This document shows positions 22,288-22,694 of a stretch of 22,694 nucleotides of DNA, in pieces. Location: positions 50,713 to 73,406 of the forward strand of contig DJMM01000035.1 of assembly GCA_002435365.1 (NCBI GenBank), read 5' to 3'. Position 1 is the first letter of the stretch. Each line of letters begins with the position of its first letter. The position numbers were made by a program, and so were the translations under genes. The notes under the pieces are model-generated. The model saw only the letters and a program-made list of their open reading frames with translations. It was not told where the DNA came from and made no database searches. Origin of the DNA: Ignavibacteriales bacterium UBA6490 (GTDB lineage Bacteria > Bacteroidota > Ignavibacteria > Ignavibacteriales > Ignavibacteriaceae).

Positions 22288-22694
22288 ATGCTAAAATTAG
22301 AGTATCATATCAAAGAGAGAAGCGAGGAAATAGTTCTTCCGGAAGTTCTTGGTTTTGGTCTTTTATATACCGATCATCTGCTGGAAATGGATTATGATCC
22401 GAAGCTAGGATGGCACAAAGCCGTTATAAAACCTCTTCATAAGATGGATATGCATCCGGCTTCCATGTTTATACACTATGGACAAGCTGTTTTTGAAGGA
22501 TTAAAAGCATTTAAAACCATCAGCGGTGATGTAGTTATTTTCAGGCCTGAGCAGCATCTTGAAAGATTGAACCGTTCAGCCCGGAGAATGTGCATTCCCG
22601 AATTCGATGTTCCTTTTGTTCTTAATGCTTTATCGGAACTAGTTTCAATTGACAGGGACTGGATTCCCACCGATGAAGGGGAGGCCCTGTATAT
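22288..22694 (+). CDS. ilvE: Branched-chain amino-acid aminotransferase, N-terminal part (cut by window edge)
   Basis: The first 135 residues are present, from ATG at 22288 to the end of the window in an open frame. They match the longer, group II BCAT type (class IV PLP fold): 'GFGLLYTDHLLEMDYDPKLGWHKAVIKP', then 'MFIHYGQAVFEGLKAF' (about residues 64-79) and 'FRPEQHLERLNRSARRMCIPEF' trimmed at 89-110. These segments form the small domain and substrate/phosphate-binding Arg region; the PLP lysine lies beyond the window. The enzyme moves the amino group between glutamate and the 2-oxo acids of Leu, Ile and Val in the cytoplasm. No clear Shine-Dalgarno precedes the ATG (AGAG lies 9 nt upstream). 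It is divergent from the USP-antiporter operon. Confidence 0.9.
   Translation, partial: MLKLEYHIKERSEEIVLPEVLGFGLLYTDHLLEMDYDPKLGWHKAVIKPLHKMDMHPASMFIHYGQAVFEGLKAFKTISGDVVIFRPEQHLERLNRSARRMCIPEFDVPFVLNALSELVSIDRDWIPTDEGEALY

Noticed and set aside
1..22694. CRISPR array, tRNA/rRNA genes, transposase or integrase genes
   Set aside because: No regularly spaced direct repeats, no cloverleaf or rRNA-like conserved stretches, and no transposase or recombinase motifs were seen in any long frame.

Overview
The window looks like a chromosomal segment from a moderately AT-rich, Gram-negative member of the Bacteroidota/Chlorobi/Ignavibacteria group. I lean towards an Ignavibacteriales-type organism. 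The reasons are a PorV/PorQ-family protein beside a secreted-protein C-terminus of the kind common in that group, many outer-membrane barrel proteins, weak or absent Shine-Dalgarno sequences at several genes, and promoter candidates resembling TTTG-N19/20-TAnnTTTG. This placement rests on family knowledge plus sequence appearance; no marker gene (rRNA, tRNA) is present.

Layout. (1) 1-2539 (+): a tightly packed surface operon with the end of a secreted protein, a PorV/PorQ-like barrel and two small unrecognised outer-membrane barrels. (2) 2540-4501 (+): a 97-aa ABM/NIPSNAP-like protein and class II fumarase (fumC), closed by a strong bidirectional terminator shared with the next operon. (3) 4562-10745 (-): a complete tripartite drug-efflux operon in the order TetR regulator, TolC-like outer-membrane factor, lipoprotein adaptor, HAE1-type RND pump. 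A perfect 16-bp palindrome lies just downstream of the putative promoter, as expected for autorepression. (4) 10746-11208: a 463-bp intergenic stretch with that operator and a GC-rich remnant of a minus-strand gene. (5) 11209-14316 (+): an orphan seven-helix membrane protein, a small unrecognised protein whose start is problematic, and a GH13 debranching enzyme/pullulanase-like protein. (6) 14322-17549 (-): a 1075-aa soluble multi-PAS hybrid histidine kinase with a C-terminal receiver. (7) 17711-22088 (-): a PhyH-type dioxygenase, an MlaE-type permease without its usual ATPase and MCE partners, a CPA2 antiporter fused to a PTS EIIA-like domain, and a tandem universal stress protein. (8) 22288-22694 (+): the start of branched-chain aminotransferase ilvE, cut by the window edge.

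Most of the window is ordinary core and envelope physiology: central carbon metabolism, glycogen-type glucan breakdown, efflux and ion homeostasis. I found no CRISPR array, prophage, insertion sequence or obvious defence system. The best leads for something less described are the surface operon, the gene remnant at 10928-11125, the 7TM plus 115-aa pair, and the antiporter-EIIA fusion beside a stress protein.
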